NCBI GenBank assembly: GCA_933207985.1
Contig: OW240912.1
Coordinates: 75,637,594-75,701,593 of the forward strand
Length of the DNA stretch: 64,000 nt
Reading direction: 5' to 3'
From: Pelobates cultripes
Lineage: Eukaryota; Chordata; Amphibia; Anura; Pelobatidae
The notes beneath the pieces are model-generated. The model saw nothing but the letters and a program-made list of their open reading frames with translations, searched no databases and was not told where the DNA came from. The position numbers and the translations under genes were made by a program. This document shows, piece by piece, positions 42,861-54,831 of the stretch. Within the stretch, counting starts at the first letter, position 1, and each line of letters starts with the position of its first letter.

Positions 42861-42971
42861 GTGCTCTGTGTCATTTTACACAGAGTGGGAAAATTCTAAA
42901 TAACTTTCCCACGCTGTGTAAAATGACAAAGAGCACTCTGATTGGCTTAAACTCACCAATCAGAGTGTTCT
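42861..42971. repeat. Two adjacent foldback hairpins
   Basis: Positions 42861..42936 form a nearly perfect hairpin (GTGCTCTGTGTCATTTTAC pairing with GTAAAATGACAAAGAGCAC, inner GTGGGAAA/TTTCCCAC, about 10-nt loop). Positions 42932..42971 form a second one (AGCACTCTGATTGG with CCAATCAGAGTGTTCT). They are probably part of a MITE; a small-RNA precursor cannot be excluded. Confidence 0.6.
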
Positions 42972-43329
42972 TAGCCTAATTGCAGGGTGGGGCAAGGCTT
43001 TATAAGCCTTTCCCTGCCCTGCAGAGCTCAGTCTGCGCGGAGCCCTCAAAGGGTGAAGGAGGATTATTTTATTTTTTTCGTCTGTTTTTTTTTTTTTTTG
43101 GCTCTGGTTTTTTAATTTTATTTTAAGTTCGACGGGTATGATGGTTTTTTATTTGGCCTTTTTTGGGGCTGAAAAATTAAGATTTTAGAAAAAAGAAGAC
43201 GTCGAATGGTAAGTTTAATTTTACTTTACAGGTTAGTAATTTTATTCTCCCCTCACTATTTTTAGGGTGAGGGGCGTAAGTAGGGGAGTGGGTGACTAGG
43301 GGCTTGGGGACCCCTAGTCAACTTTGATG

Positions 43330-43600
43330 GGGGGGGGGATTTGACTTAGGGCCCCCACCCGCCGCCCAGGGGTGGGGGCCGGGGGGGGGAGGACAGTAGG
43401 TCACCCCCCCTCATTATCTTTATGGCCCCCACCTGCCGCCCAGGGGCCGGGGGGGGAAGACAGTAGGTCCCCCCCTCATTATCATTATGACCCCAACCCG
43501 CCACCCAGGGCTGGGGGAGGACAGTAGGTCCCCATCCCCCCCCATTGTAATTTATGGCCCCCACCCGCCGCTCAGGGGTGGGGGCCAGATAGTGGGGTTT
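43330..43600. repeat. G/C-rich tandem repeat, about 4 units
   Basis: A unit of roughly 60-70 bp of the form CCCCCACCCGCCGCCCAGGGG, a G run, then GACAGTAGGTCC and a CCCCTCATTAT block is repeated with length variation. It lies just left of the second assembly gap. Confidence 0.75.
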
Positions 43601-43708
43601 TTTTTTACAGTGAGCAGCCAAAGGCTGCTCACTGTTTAGTGAACATGCCCCTACTCGCAGTATAGCGAGTAGGGGCATTGGGGATATTTTAATCTCACTT
43701 GTGCTATT

Positions 43709-43808
43709 NNNNNNNNNNNNNNNNNNNNNNNNNNNNNNNNNNNNNNNNNNNNNNNNNNNNNNNNNNNNNNNNNNNNNNNNNNNNNNNNNNNNNNNNNNNN
43801 NNNNNNNN
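43709..43808. other. Assembly gap (100 N)
   Basis: Exactly 100 N. Sequence missing here could include exons of either neighbouring gene. Confidence 0.98.
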
Positions 43809-44066
43809 TCATTGGTGGAACATGAAGGTGGACCCTGGGACCCAGACCTTGAGCTGTGTAAAGGGCCCCCCCAAAAAATGGAGCTGTTTCTCGTTCTCCC
43901 AGAACATTGATTTTTGTGACCACAGTTACAAACAGCCTCCAGAGATCCTGTTATACACCAGACCAGTGGAGCCAGACTGCAGCTAGAGCCCATCATCATC
44001 CTCATCTGTTTGTAAGTAGGTAATCTAGTATATTATTCGTGGCACTAATCTCTAATTTACCTCACA

Positions 44067-44165
44067 TTAAAGAAACACTATAGTCCCCAGAACCACTGCA
44101 GCTTAATGTAGTGGTTCTGGTGTCTATAGCCTGTCCCTTCAGGCCTTTTAATGTAAACACGGCGG
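44067..44165. repeat. TTAA/ACTATAG-family transposon end
   Basis: TTAAAGAAACACTATAGTCC followed by an inverted pair, CCAGAACCACTGCAGC and GTAGTGGTTCTGG, the same layout as the other family members. Confidence 0.6.
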
Positions 44166-44713
44166 CACTGCAGCACTAGCGTTAGTTAACATGGCAGGTC
44201 ATATGGGTGGGGCATTGTGATGTCATGGGGGGGGGCGGCAAAATTTACTTTTGCCTAGGGTGGCAAAAATCCTTGCACCGGCCCTGGCCCCATGTCTCCC
44301 ACTGGCCCCTTGTCTCTCAGTGTCCCCATGTCTCCCAGCCAGTGTCCCTAGTGTCTCAGTGTCCCTGGTGTCCTACAGTGTCCTTGGTGTCTCTCAGTGT
44401 CCCCATGTCTCCCAGTGTGCCTGGTGTCTCTCAGTGTCCCTAGTGTCTGTTTCCCTAGTCTGCCAGGGTGCCCTAGACTCTCAGTGTCCCCATGTATCTT
44501 AGTGTCCCCATGTCTCTCCCAGTGTCTCAGTGTCCCCAAGTCTCACAGTGTCCCAATGTCTCGAAGTGTCCCCTAGTGTCCTAGTGACATCGGGACACAG
44601 ACTCTAAGGGACACTGGGAGACATGGGAAAACAAACAGTAGGGGACACTGGGCGACTTGGGGACACTGAGATACATGGGGACACTGAGAGGGATGGAGAC
44701 ACTGGGGGACACA

Positions 44714-44748
44714 GGGAGACATGGGGACACAGTGTCCCCATGTCTCCC
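44714..44748. repeat. Perfect 17-bp-arm palindrome at the inversion junction
   Basis: GGGAGACATGGGGACAC, one A, then the exact reverse complement. It marks the switch of orientation of the minisatellite. Confidence 0.9.
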
Positions 44749-44954
44749 AACCAGTGTCCCTAGTATCTCAGTATCTCCATGTCTCCCAGTGTCCCTGGTG
44801 TCTCTCATTGTCCGTAGTGTGCCACTGTCCCTAGTGTCTCAGTGTTTCCTAGTCTCCTAAAGTCCCCTAGTCTCCCAGTGTCTCAGTATCCCAATGTCTC
44901 CCAGTGTCCCCATGTCTCCAAGTGTCTCAGTGACCCTAGTATAGAAGAAAAAAT

Positions 44955-45035
44955 CTCAGGCACTCACTGTGATAGATTTAAGAAGATTTATTGGACACTG
45001 CAACGTTTCGACCTGTACGAAGGTCTTTATCAAGT
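44955..45035 (+). repeat. Penelope-type terminal repeat fragment, copy 1
   Basis: CAGGCACTCACTGTGATAG, GATTTATTGGACAC, then CAACGTTTCGACC and GAAGGTCTTTATCAAGT. The AACGTTTCG...TCTTTATCAAG pair is a signature I associate with Penelope-like terminal repeats in vertebrates. Confidence 0.6.
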
Positions 45036-45289
45036 CTCCTGTGTCCCATATGTATCACAGTGTCCCCTATGTATCACAGCATCTCAGTGCCCCATGTCTC
45101 CCAGTGTCCCTGGTGTCTCTGTGTCCCTGGTGTCTCTGTGTCCTTAGTGTCTCAGTGTCCCCTAGTCTCTCAAAGTCCCCTAGTCTCTCAGAATCTCCTA
45201 GTCTCTCAGAATCTCCTAGTCTCCCAGTGTCACCATGTCTCACAGTGTCCCCAAGTGTCTCAGTGTCCCCTAGTATAAAAGAAAAAAAT

Positions 45290-45372
45290 CTCAGGCACTC
45301 GCTGTGATAGATTTAAGCAGGTTTATTGGACACCGCAATGTGTTGACCCGTACCCAGGTCTTTATCAAGTCT
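45290..45372 (+). repeat. Penelope-type terminal repeat fragment, copy 2
   Basis: A second copy of the block at 44955..45035 (GGCACTCGCTGTGATAG ... GTTGACCCGTACCCAGGTC ... TTTATCAAGTC), again flanked by minisatellite words. Both copies start and stop at about the same bases. Confidence 0.6.
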
Positions 45373-45525
45373 CCAGTGTCCCCTATATATCACAGTGTCC
45401 CCTATGTATCAGTGCCCTATGTCTCCCAATGTCCCCTCATGTCTCAAAGTCACCCAATGTCCCCATGTCTCCCAGTGTCCCCCAAAAGTCTCAGTGTCCC
45501 TAGGTCTCCCAGTGTTCCCTAGTAT

Positions 45526-47094
45526 CTCTTTCGGCAGTTCTGGTTATGTGATTTGTGTCACATAACCTTTCACCCCATCCATAGACTTCCTGCTTTACTG
45601 GACACTGCTGTTAGGGGGTATGGGTTTACTTGAAAGATGAAAGCATGAGATTAGCATAGGGTATGTGTTTTCTTATAGCTGCATCCTATGAGTTTCCCTT
45701 CAGCACCATCTCCATCAGATACATGACGCTTAGGAGGAAGAACTGTTTTAGTGTTTTTGGTCAATAAGATTTTCTAATTAGGGCCATCATAATTGTCAGC
45801 ACCAGGCCCACTGGGCTCTTAATTTGGCCCTGCATACTAGGGGTTATTGACTAAATAATGAGTTGTGCAGAGTGGACAAATAATTGGCTCATTGGGCATG
45901 TTACCAAATCTATAGACTTGAAATATTTTATAGCAGAATAGCAAGACGGTACCATGCATGTATTAATTTTTCATCTCAATTCAGTCTAATTTATGGCTCT
46001 ATAACATGTTTTGTTTTCGATGAAAGCCTCTCTGCTTTTATTTGTGAAGCTATGTACTATATAGCTTCATTGTAACAAACACAGTACAAGGACAATAGAA
46101 TTGTAACACAATTTGAAGTTAGGTAAAAATTTGTCTGGGATAATAAATCATGTCATGACTATACCTTCATCTGCTTTCCACAATACACATGTTGTTAAAT
46201 TAGTATCAAACACCGCAGCTAAATTAATACATCCAGTCTAGCATAACTGATGGATCTTAAAAATGTATCAAGATGTAATATTTAAATTAACATGTTATTC
46301 AGTAAAGGTAGAACATACTCACAAAACCTGGTACAGAAGGAAAGGCAAAACTGGATGAATAGCTTGAAATCACATCACACTTTAAAAGAGAACTGTCAAC
46401 ATTAAATAATAAATTGCAAATCACCTATAACGTGTTACACTTTTCAATGAGATGCTTTATTTTCTTTTCAAATTATATTAAAGATTAGGCAAATTATATT
46501 TTAATCCGGTTTAGAGAAGGCAAAACCAAGGCAAACATGGCTGATGAAGAGAAGAAATAGAAACATTGTTCAATTTCTCCTCTTCTCTGTATGTTTTTCT
46601 CTTTGCTGATTGTCAGGTAGAATGGGCAGAGCTTATAACGATGATTGACAGGACGCAAAGGTGGAGGCGCCCAGTTGCAAGATAAGGAGGTGTGGATGTT
46701 TACATTAAATGTTATTTTTTATTTAAGAGCAATTTTGGATTAAAAAATAAAAAAACAAAAACAAAAACCAGTGCAAAATAATTCATATTCAAAATCCTCG
46801 TGTTTTCTTACTGGAATTATGGAAGATTTCTTAGATATTGATTGGTAACACCAGATTTTAAAATGTGAATCCTATCAGAACTGTATAATTAAGTATTTAA
46901 CAGTACTTTGAATAATATATGTACGCTGTACATCATTAAACTCTCTTTGCAATCAATGACATCAAACTAAAGAACAAATAGTAATTATGTATGTGTTTTT
47001 AAGTTCCTTCATATTTCAAGAGCTGCTCTAATGTCAATATTTCATGCTACAATGCGCTATGTTCTAAGTTTCCATTTTTGTTATTAAATTCAAG
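45526..47094. other. Noncoding stretch before the first recognised TRPV exon
   Basis: I looked for the upstream TRPV exon (the helical segment preceding the GKTCLLK repeat) and found none. An eroded repeat may lie around 46380..46700. Nothing else was supported. Confidence 0.4.
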
Positions 47095-47247
47095 ATCCTG
47101 ACACAGGGAAGACATGTCTTCTAAAGTCCATGTGGAATTTAAAGAATGGGGTAAATGATACCATCCCGGTCTTGCTGGAAGCTGCTGAAAAGACAAATAA
47201 TCTGAAAGATTTGGTCAACGCACCATACACCAATGCTTACTATCACG
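47095..47247 (+). CDS. trpv2: TRPV2-like channel, exon: first ankyrin repeats
   Basis: A 153-nt exon between acceptor AAATTCAAG and donor GGTAAGG. It encodes [19 protein letters not shown], then a helix with [12 protein letters not shown] and [11 protein letters not shown], ending with the first base of a split glycine codon. The GKTCL-K-M-L-N pattern is the first ankyrin repeat of TRPV1-4 channels, a cytoplasmic ligand-binding surface. The 5' part of the gene (start codon, N-terminal tail) is not recognised in this window. Confidence 0.88.
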
Positions 47248-48064
47248 GTAAGGGAATAAAATCTTCTCCAGGTGCTGAGCTAACAATATCTAGCTTGTGA
47301 TAGAATTACTTAGGAGGTTTATATAGTATGTTCGTTCAGACTCTTTTTTTAGTAATAGAACAGACGCTTTTATTTACACATATGGTTCCCTAATCAAGAA
47401 AGAATACTAAGACCTCACATATCCCATAAATGGGGATTATACCACTGTACGTTATCAACACTAGAGCTAAGTCCATAGCTCTTGAAAACGTGAGTAGGAC
47501 CATATACTCTTTTATTGCTTCTACCCCTTTCGGGACATACTATACCATCAGTTGTTATTTTCTCATTTCATATGATGTACAAAGACGCATCTACACCACT
47601 CTGAAGAATCCCCCACTACAAAAGACTGTATTCACCTCTACAAAGATATACCTCGTTGTTTGATTCATCTACCAGTCAGACTATTTATTCTGGACTTCTA
47701 TTTGCTTATTATTTATTTTATATATTACATTCTAGTCTGCCTATTCTGTGCTCTTTTAATTTATGTGGTTTGTAGTGGCGCTGCCTTCCTTTCTTTTTTC
47801 TGTATCTTTTTTTAGTAATACCTCTTAATTCTTAAGATACATTAACTATGAAATAATCTCAAATGCACAAAAATACCACAGTGGAAAAATATCTTCTGGT
47901 TACCAACTCACCACAACGTATTATTTAGTGCCAGGAAACTGAACAGTGCATAGCAATGAGTTGAACACATATAATTTGGAAGAACAGTGTTTTTGATGAG
48001 GCAATTTGTTTTCCAAAGTACTGGCAAACCAATGCTGGAAGACCAGGGCCTTATTGACATGAGA

Positions 48065-48395
48065 TCAGTGGTGTATCCTCGTTTTGTGCTGCCCTAGGCA
48101 TATTCCGGCTCCCGGCATCACTCTGCGGCCCGCGAGGGAGCTGAGCAGAGAGCTCACTAATCAATGCTCCTTGCCAGCGCCGCCCGACTGGATTTTTACT
48201 TAGCCGCCTGCCTGCCTGGACTGTTAGCCGCCAGGCTAACAAGACATTTGCCTGGGCATTTGGGGGTGGTGTTTTTTGCCGCCCACTGGAAAGTGCTGCC
48301 CAAGGCAAATGCCTTGTTTGCCTCGTGGCTAATACGTCCCTGATCACAGGTACCCCTAAGTAGAAAGAATACAGGTTTGCTTGCCCCCCACAAAG
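48065..48395. repeat. Interspersed repeat, DNA-transposon-like
   Basis: It starts CAGTGGTGTATCCTCG and has a CTGCCCAAGGCAAATGCC palindromic block near 48295. Such CAGTGG-TATCC ends with CCTAGG/GGCAAATGCC are common in vertebrate hAT-derived repeats. Minus-strand frames through it are not genes. Confidence 0.5.
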
Positions 48396-50031
48396 TAACA
48401 AACTAAGATGTTAAAATATTTTGTGAGCAGTGTGAGGAAGAAAAGTGTGATATGAGACAGGGTCCAAAGTGGAAGAAGTTCAAGAGATATTTGTAGAACG
48501 TATCAGAATTGAAAGAGAGTTTACGGGATAGTGGGCACAGCTTATGCTAAATCCCAAACCCTGCCCTTTGTCTCTAGTGGTGCTCTCTTCTTATGGTACA
48601 TTTTAGAACTGTGGAAGACAGTGAATTGTGATCCCTTCATGACAAGATGTTGAGCAAATCCCATTATATAAGAGCATGAAGGGGTTACAATATTCTGTGT
48701 ATATCTAATATCCTACTATCAGTGGCCTATGAGCAGTTCAAGCTGTCTATTAGTATTGAATAATGCATGTGCGTGACATATCTATGATGAAGTGATAGCC
48801 AGGTATGAGGGAATTATTTAGACAGATAAGTGGGAAGGGAAGTAAATTTTTGGAAAACCTTAAGGAATAGTAAATTTCTGGAGGAGAGAAATGGACATGA
48901 AAGCTTATTGATAGAATGATAAAAAGAAGAAAAAATATGGTCAGTGGTTTAGGTGGTACGTACTAGGATAATGAGTTAAAAATAATCGCAAATGCAGTTT
49001 CAAAGTATATATTAAATAAGAGCTATTGTTTATTATTTACCTATAGTGTATGATAAAATGAATAGCAACCACAATTATTTTTGTCACTGACTTCATCTTT
49101 TTGGCAAAAAAAATCCCCTGACGTTGATGTGGGAAAAAAATAACACAATGATCTAAACTTAGTGTATGAATAAAACATAACTTGTGTTTTTCACTCCTGT
49201 CTCAACCTCGCTATTCACACATTTTCATTTTGAGCAAGTAGTACATTTACAGATTGGGAATGCATGTTAATCAAAGCAAATGCTGACTTTTACCATGAGT
49301 TTCACATACCTTAGCATTTAACTCATACTGAATTCACTGTTGGTAATTACAGCAAAGACATGTTCTATTTGTAAATGCAAATGATGTTCCCTTGCAAAGC
49401 ATATGCAATTCACAGTGAATTGAGTGAAGGAATATTAACCCCTTGTATCTTTTCTCCAGAAAGTTACAGAAGATACAAAAGAAAAGAAAACAGTGTGTAC
49501 TATGTAGTATGATTGCCCATGTAACAGATATACTCCAAAATGTCATAAACCCCCAAACAACTATCCCGAACCTTAATACACACCGTTCGCCCCAGATTGC
49601 CAAATCCCCCCATCCTAATGTCACTTTGCCCCATATGTGCTGTATTGTTTTGCATATATTGCTGTATATGTAGTTACAATGCCCCATGTATTGCCCATAG
49701 ATATTGTCTTATCTGTACTCCCATTGTTTCCAGTTTAGTTTGTGTCACATATAATTATGTCCCACATTTGGTCACATTACCATGACATTGTACATGCAAT
49801 ACTTAAGATTTCTTACACGTGACAATTTGGTCACACTCACTAACTTACTATCACACCACAGACACACTCCCACACCTCTTCCAAATGTATGAAGCTGAGC
49901 ACCGAGGCTATATCAAAGCACTAGTCTGTCTTTTCGCATTGCATTGTACTGGAGATACTACTTACACAAGCAGTGTCCCAAGCAGGATTATCAGCATCTC
50001 TTTGAACACAAAGCACAGGCAGATCATCTCT

Positions 50032-50111
50032 TTAACCCCTTCAGAACACAACTTCTGGAATAAAAGGGATTCATGACGGAATATTTCCGTCATGTGTCCT
50101 TGAGTGGTTAA
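50032..50111 (-). mobile_element. 80-bp TTAA-type MITE, variant interior
   Basis: It has perfect TTAA at both ends and is 80 bp, like the other copies, in reverse orientation. The central ACATGTCATG palindrome is replaced by ATGACGGAATATTTCCGTCAT. Confidence 0.75.
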
Positions 50112-50804
50112 ACACAGACAGATCTTCTCTCTGCATTACATACTCTTACTTACCGTAAAGTGCTGTACACTGGACTTGGAATGATGTTTGCAGCACTGTG
50201 CTCATGGTGTCACTGTGTTGCAAGCTGCCTAGACATAGTAAGGGCATATTACACAAACAACATTTGTTTTCAGAGATCAAAGTTAATTTGTCAATTTTCC
50301 TTTTATACGTTTTCACGATTCTGGGCTGTAGAAGCATACCCTTTAATGGGTAGATATATGTATGAATTTATAAAAATTTTTGTTAAGGTGCTGCAAAATA
50401 TCTTATTTCAAGAAAAAGTCTGTGTTTATTTAATGAAAACTATGATCAAGTTTCCTTTCCTTGCTGTTATTGTAGTTCCAAACTGTGTTAAACAGTTAAC
50501 TATAGATTGTATGAAAAGTGTTTGGATCTGACAGGCATCAACAAAATCTTAAATTTGTCTTCCATATAACAGTTAAAGATGGAACCACTGTTGTTAAGCA
50601 TGTTGCCTGTATAAAATAAGCATATTTTTGTAAAAATTGGAGTGAACACACACAATGGTAGTGTCATGACATATACCCACCTCTTATTTAGTATAGCGGT
50701 TTTCAATTTTTATTTTGGGCTAGAGCCCCAGGTGTTTCTGGAATTTAGAAGTTTTGATTGGGATGTATTGACTAAAAAGTGAATTTCATAGAATTATTAA
50801 CCCA

Positions 50805-52356
50805 AATTAAGGGGGCGGGGCCAGACCGCCAAGCTGGATGGTCACATGGAAGCTCAGCTCCTGCAAATTACCGACTAATAAGCCTTAAAACAATGATTTG
50901 CAACCTTAATACCAACCACCAGCGCCGGTCCTCAGTGCATAAGGGACACTGTATCCAGGGTGAGGCTGGCTCCTCGAGCTACAGTCCCCAGGAGGAGAGA
51001 TCCTCGATGCCCCAATTGGGGCCTACTCCGGCGGTGAGTGGGGCGGACGGCCGCTGCTCCACTATCCTGCCTAACATAGCCCAGCCAGAGGCCAGAAGCC
51101 TTGCAGACCTGGCCCTGTTCCCCTCACTCTGGACCGGTGGATGTGATCCCAGTCCGAAACCTGTGACCCAGGCCGAGACGGCGCAACCTAAGCACAGCAA
51201 CATCGCCACTCAGACACGCGGCCCGAGCGCCTCAACTGCGGCTGCCAGAAGTGCCGATGCCAGAGGGATGACATGCTTTCTCCCCAAGCCCACAGTGAGC
51301 AATAAGGCCTCCAGAAACAGGCTGGCTCAACACCTACCATGGCAAGCTACAGGCACACACCATAACACCCAAGAAAGGCGCCTACACCAGGAGAGGCTAT
51401 GCTGGACCATAGCTCCAGAACAGGGGCAAGCCCGAGGCAAACAAACGGATCGGAGACACAGCAGGCCAAATAGCGCAAAACGGCACAGGATACCGAAACT
51501 CGACAAGCACCAACTTACCCTCTAGATATGTCGGGGAGCAGGTCTTCCAAGCAAGGTGCCACATTCCACTACAGGACTGCCGTACAACAACTCACAGCCA
51601 TCCCTGACAAGACCGCGACGCAAACTGACTGCCGGCCTACACCTGGACCGCAATATACTCACAGAGGGCATCGACAACGCAGAGACTCGAGAGGTCTATA
51701 CACAACAATATTAATCTGTCCTCTTACCGGCATTGCGTCTCAAAGCAACAGTCTCTCCACCAAAGCTGTTATGCAGAATGGGCTGACAGCCTCCACAGGG
51801 CTCCACATAGATGGACACGCTAAAGCTCCACCATTCCCTGTCTGATCCGGCACCTCTACCTATACCGAAGCAACCAACGGAACATGACCATAACTATGCA
51901 TAACAGTGGCAAAGCATAAAAATATTGTCTAGCATATGCGTGACTGCCAACATATAAGAGGTGTTTAGCATTTAAACCAGTTTAACAGGCTAACTGTCAG
52001 GAATATGGGGATCTGCATTTAATAATCTACTAATGATATATTTTCACCCTGGGCAGTAAAGTGCTTGGCTAGTTTGTCTGGGTCCGGGGCTACACTTTTC
52101 ACTAAATGTTTAACTACTGAAATACTACACATAACAAAACACAATATTGAGGCATAGGCTCTTTCCTATACTTAATTAGTTAATTACTGTTTGCTAGCCT
52201 AGTACAACTAACGTTGTCAGAATCTCAATTTATAAAATGTGCACGTATTATTCATTACCCTATTGTAACACATGATATAAACCCGGAGGAATGCCGTTGG
52301 GGTACCTCAGGCATGTCTGTACTAACCTTTGCACGTCAAAAAAAAAAAAAAAAAAG
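50805..52356 (+). mobile_element. L1-like insertion lacking recognisable ORF2
   Basis: It begins GGGGGCGGGGCCAGACC, resembling the 5' end of the L1-like insertion at 29248, continues with GC-rich sequence containing an open frame to 51525, and ends in an 18-base A run at about 52339..52356. No ORF2 motif is seen, so it is an internally deleted or non-autonomous derivative. A clear target duplication was not found. Confidence 0.55.
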
Positions 52357-53225
52357 TTTGTTATTTTGGGCTAGATCATGCATTCTTTATGTGAATTTAT
52401 CACAATTCACTGTTAAGTGAATTATTCCCTTCCTATGCCATGGCCCTAACTTCATGTCTTGTCAGTCCCTCTCAAACAAATTGCACTCTTGTTAGCTATG
52501 TGAAATTTTAAGGTATACTTTAGTTACAATACTATCTTGATTTCGATAAACATTATGTCATTGATACAATAAAGATGTCTCTATCAGAGTCTTTAGAGCT
52601 CCCTGAGTGCTGTGTTATGAACAAGCCCGGATGTTCCATGGGAAATAGAACTAGTTACTAGCAGTAATTAAGGGGGCCATTAGACAAGTCTGCTGAAACA
52701 TCAGAGGCAAAAAGGCAAGGGATGGAGTTTGTTGAATCCAGTATTCCGTTTGCCTAAGATTATGAATGCATTCAGCCTAATGTCTAATAGATTTTTTTTC
52801 TAATATGTCTCTAAGCTGTGCCTAGGGAGATATCCTGGGAAAAGCCAACGCTGTCATTAAAGTAAATATTAATTATTTAGAAAAGCAAGTGGGCAAATAA
52901 TGTTATTGTTTTTGGGTGATACAGACTTGGCTTTTGGTGCATTGTCTGATGGATGAGTATATAAACAGCATCTGCTGTTCACAAAAGAAAAACACAATTT
53001 TAAAGCAGAACAATGTCAGAATTGCTTAGAGGACTATTCCCTAAACAGTGAATTAAAGTGATATATTGTATAAGTAAAAAAAAAAAAAAAAAATGAAAGA
53101 AAATTCTCCTACTCAACTATTTCCTAGATTTTTTGGAACATGAAGTCATTACCCAAATTTTCTTTTTTTTAGTTGCTGCCATCTTCAAGTTTTTCTAATA
53201 TTTATATTTATGTGGTTTACTGCAG

Positions 53226-53366
53226 GACAGAGCGCTCTTCATATAGCCATAGAAAAAAGAAATTTCCAGTTAGTTGAACTTCTACTGAAAAACCAAGCTG
53301 ATGTTCATGCCAAAGCAGATGGAGAGTTTTTCCAGAAGAAAAAGAAGGGTGTTAGCTTTTATTTTG
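53226..53366 (+). CDS. trpv2: TRPV2-like channel, exon: ankyrin repeats 2-3
   Basis: A 141-nt exon between TTTACTGCAG and GGTGAGT. It opens with the last two bases of the split glycine codon and encodes [33 protein letters not shown] and [14 protein letters not shown] and the VHA...FFQK pattern are closer to what I know of TRPV2 than of TRPV1. It contains a lysine-rich loop (QKKKKGV) typical of the long finger between ankyrin repeats. Confidence 0.9.
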
Positions 53367-53563
53367 GTGAGTATCTTAATGAAAAGAAATATTTTGCCAT
53401 ACTTGAAACTGAACCTATTAATGCGGGGGAGGGAAGTGCTTATGGTGCTGACATGATAATTGTTATCCTTGTTTTTTTTTAACATATATGTGACTGAAAA
53501 ATTCACTTAATCTTGTATAATGTGACATTATTCATGTCACATGGCACCCATTCTACCACTGTA

Positions 53564-54047
53564 TTAAAGGGACACTGTAGGCACTATAATCATGTCCTCT
53601 CTTTGAATTGATTATAGTGCCTGGCGTCGCCTGGTACTGTCTCTCCATTCAGAGTTAAACCATGTTCTAGCAGTTTAACACTAACTAAGGGTCCCTGGCA
53701 CCCACAGTCTGGCCCCTTCTGGAGGTGTGGCTCAGGCAGAGATTACACATTCCTTGTAGTTATATCCATTCATACTGTTAATGGGAGGTTTGATAGGATA
53801 AAAGCAGTCAGCTGACTGACACTCTCAGCCTATCACAGCTGCCAACTGCTGCTCAGGCTAATACCTCTTTATTTGCCTAAGCAGCACAGAAGGGATGGGA
53901 TTCAGGGGACTCTCGTTTAGTATTAGAACATAAAAACATTAAAAACTGTTTAATGCTGAATGAAATGATGGCAACAGGGGACTCCAGACACTATAACCAG
54001 ATTAATTATATTAAGCAGATACAGTGCCTATAGTGTCCTTTTATTAA
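53564..54047. mobile_element. TTAA-flanked DNA transposon (ACTATAG family)
   Basis: It starts TTAAAGGGACACTGTAGGC and ends GTGCCTATAGTGTCC with TTAA at the edge. There is a subterminal inverted pair at the left (CACTATAATC ... GATTATAGTGCC). The element is noncoding, about 480 bp, and lies in the TRPV intron. Confidence 0.7.
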
Positions 54048-54631
54048 CTTGCTGGTTTCAGCTATTTCCCTCTAGTGGCGCAAAACTAGTGCAGATGTAA
54101 GTTATTATTATTGATGTTATAGCTACTTTCAAATTCTTTTTGAAAAAAAAGGGTAACATTCAATTGAAACACAAATAGCTGGCATGTAAACTTAGAAGAA
54201 CATTATAATTTTGTATATAGAACAATACTTATACAAGGAATACCTATATGTTTAAATTATGTACGTATAGACAAATTAAATTTTTGAATATGATTGGTTA
54301 AATGATATGCGTTAGCATGCAATGCATAAGAAAATGGAGATGTAAGCATATATGGACAAATAAATTTTGTCAAATACAGGAGGTGTGACAGCAATAATAT
54401 GTATAAATGAAAAGGGTTTCAGAAAATCCTTACAGTATGATGACATAGGCCGTGATATGGTCATTAAAGATTTAAACTAGAACCCAGTATGCAGAGAATA
54501 AAAAAACAACGCAATGGGGTAAAATTAAACAAATGTATTAAGATTTCTAGAACAATGTTAATAACACAAACGATTAGCAAATTATCAGAAGAATATAATG
54601 ATGCAGACAAACCACAGGATACAAGGGAGAA

Positions 54632-54831
54632 AAGCTCTGAAATCAGGTAGAAGGCCTTCATAAGACAGGATACAGGGCAGGCCGCTGGAGTCAGGTGTCA
54701 GGCTTTCACTAGACAGGATACAGGGCAGGCCAGTGGAGTCAGATAATAGTCCTTCACGAGAAAGGATAAAAGGCAGATCTCTGGAGTCAGGTAGCAGGCC
54801 TTCATGAGATAGGATACATGGCAGGCCACTT
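54632..54831. repeat. About 50-bp minisatellite, 4 degenerate units
   Basis: Units contain GGCCTTCATAAGACAGGATAC, GGGCAGGCCGCTGGAGTCAGG with changes in each copy. Open frames across it are artefacts. Confidence 0.8.

Larger units (their letters stand above)
44281..45525. repeat. CAGTGTCCC/GTCTC minisatellite with an inverted block
   Basis: The locus is built of short words of the type CAGTGTCCCTAGTGTCTC and CCCCATGTCTCCC. Between about 44585 and 44730 the repeats are in the opposite orientation, and the junction at 44714..44748 is a perfect palindrome. Two blocks of other sequence are embedded (44955..45035 and 45290..45372). Open frames across it in several phases are artefacts. Confidence 0.85.
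47248..53225 (+). other. TRPV2-like intron with repeat insertions
   Basis: The 6-kb intron holds a hAT-like repeat (48065..48395), an 80-bp TTAA MITE variant (50032..50111) and an L1-derived insertion (50805..52356). The rest (47248..48064, 48396..50031, 50112..50804, 52357..53225) shows nothing else that I can support apart from poly-A runs. Confidence 0.6.

Noticed and set aside
43346..44005. 219-codon and related frames crossing the second gap
   Set aside because: They span N codons and GC-rich tandem repeat; no domain is visible.
44207..45522. Several open frames of about 60-110 codons
   Set aside because: Translations of a minisatellite in multiple phases, composed of V-S-Q-C-P repeats.
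50779..51525. 248-codon frame as a host gene
   Set aside because: It lies inside an L1-derived insertion with a GC-rich 5' start and a poly-A end; no host domain is visible.
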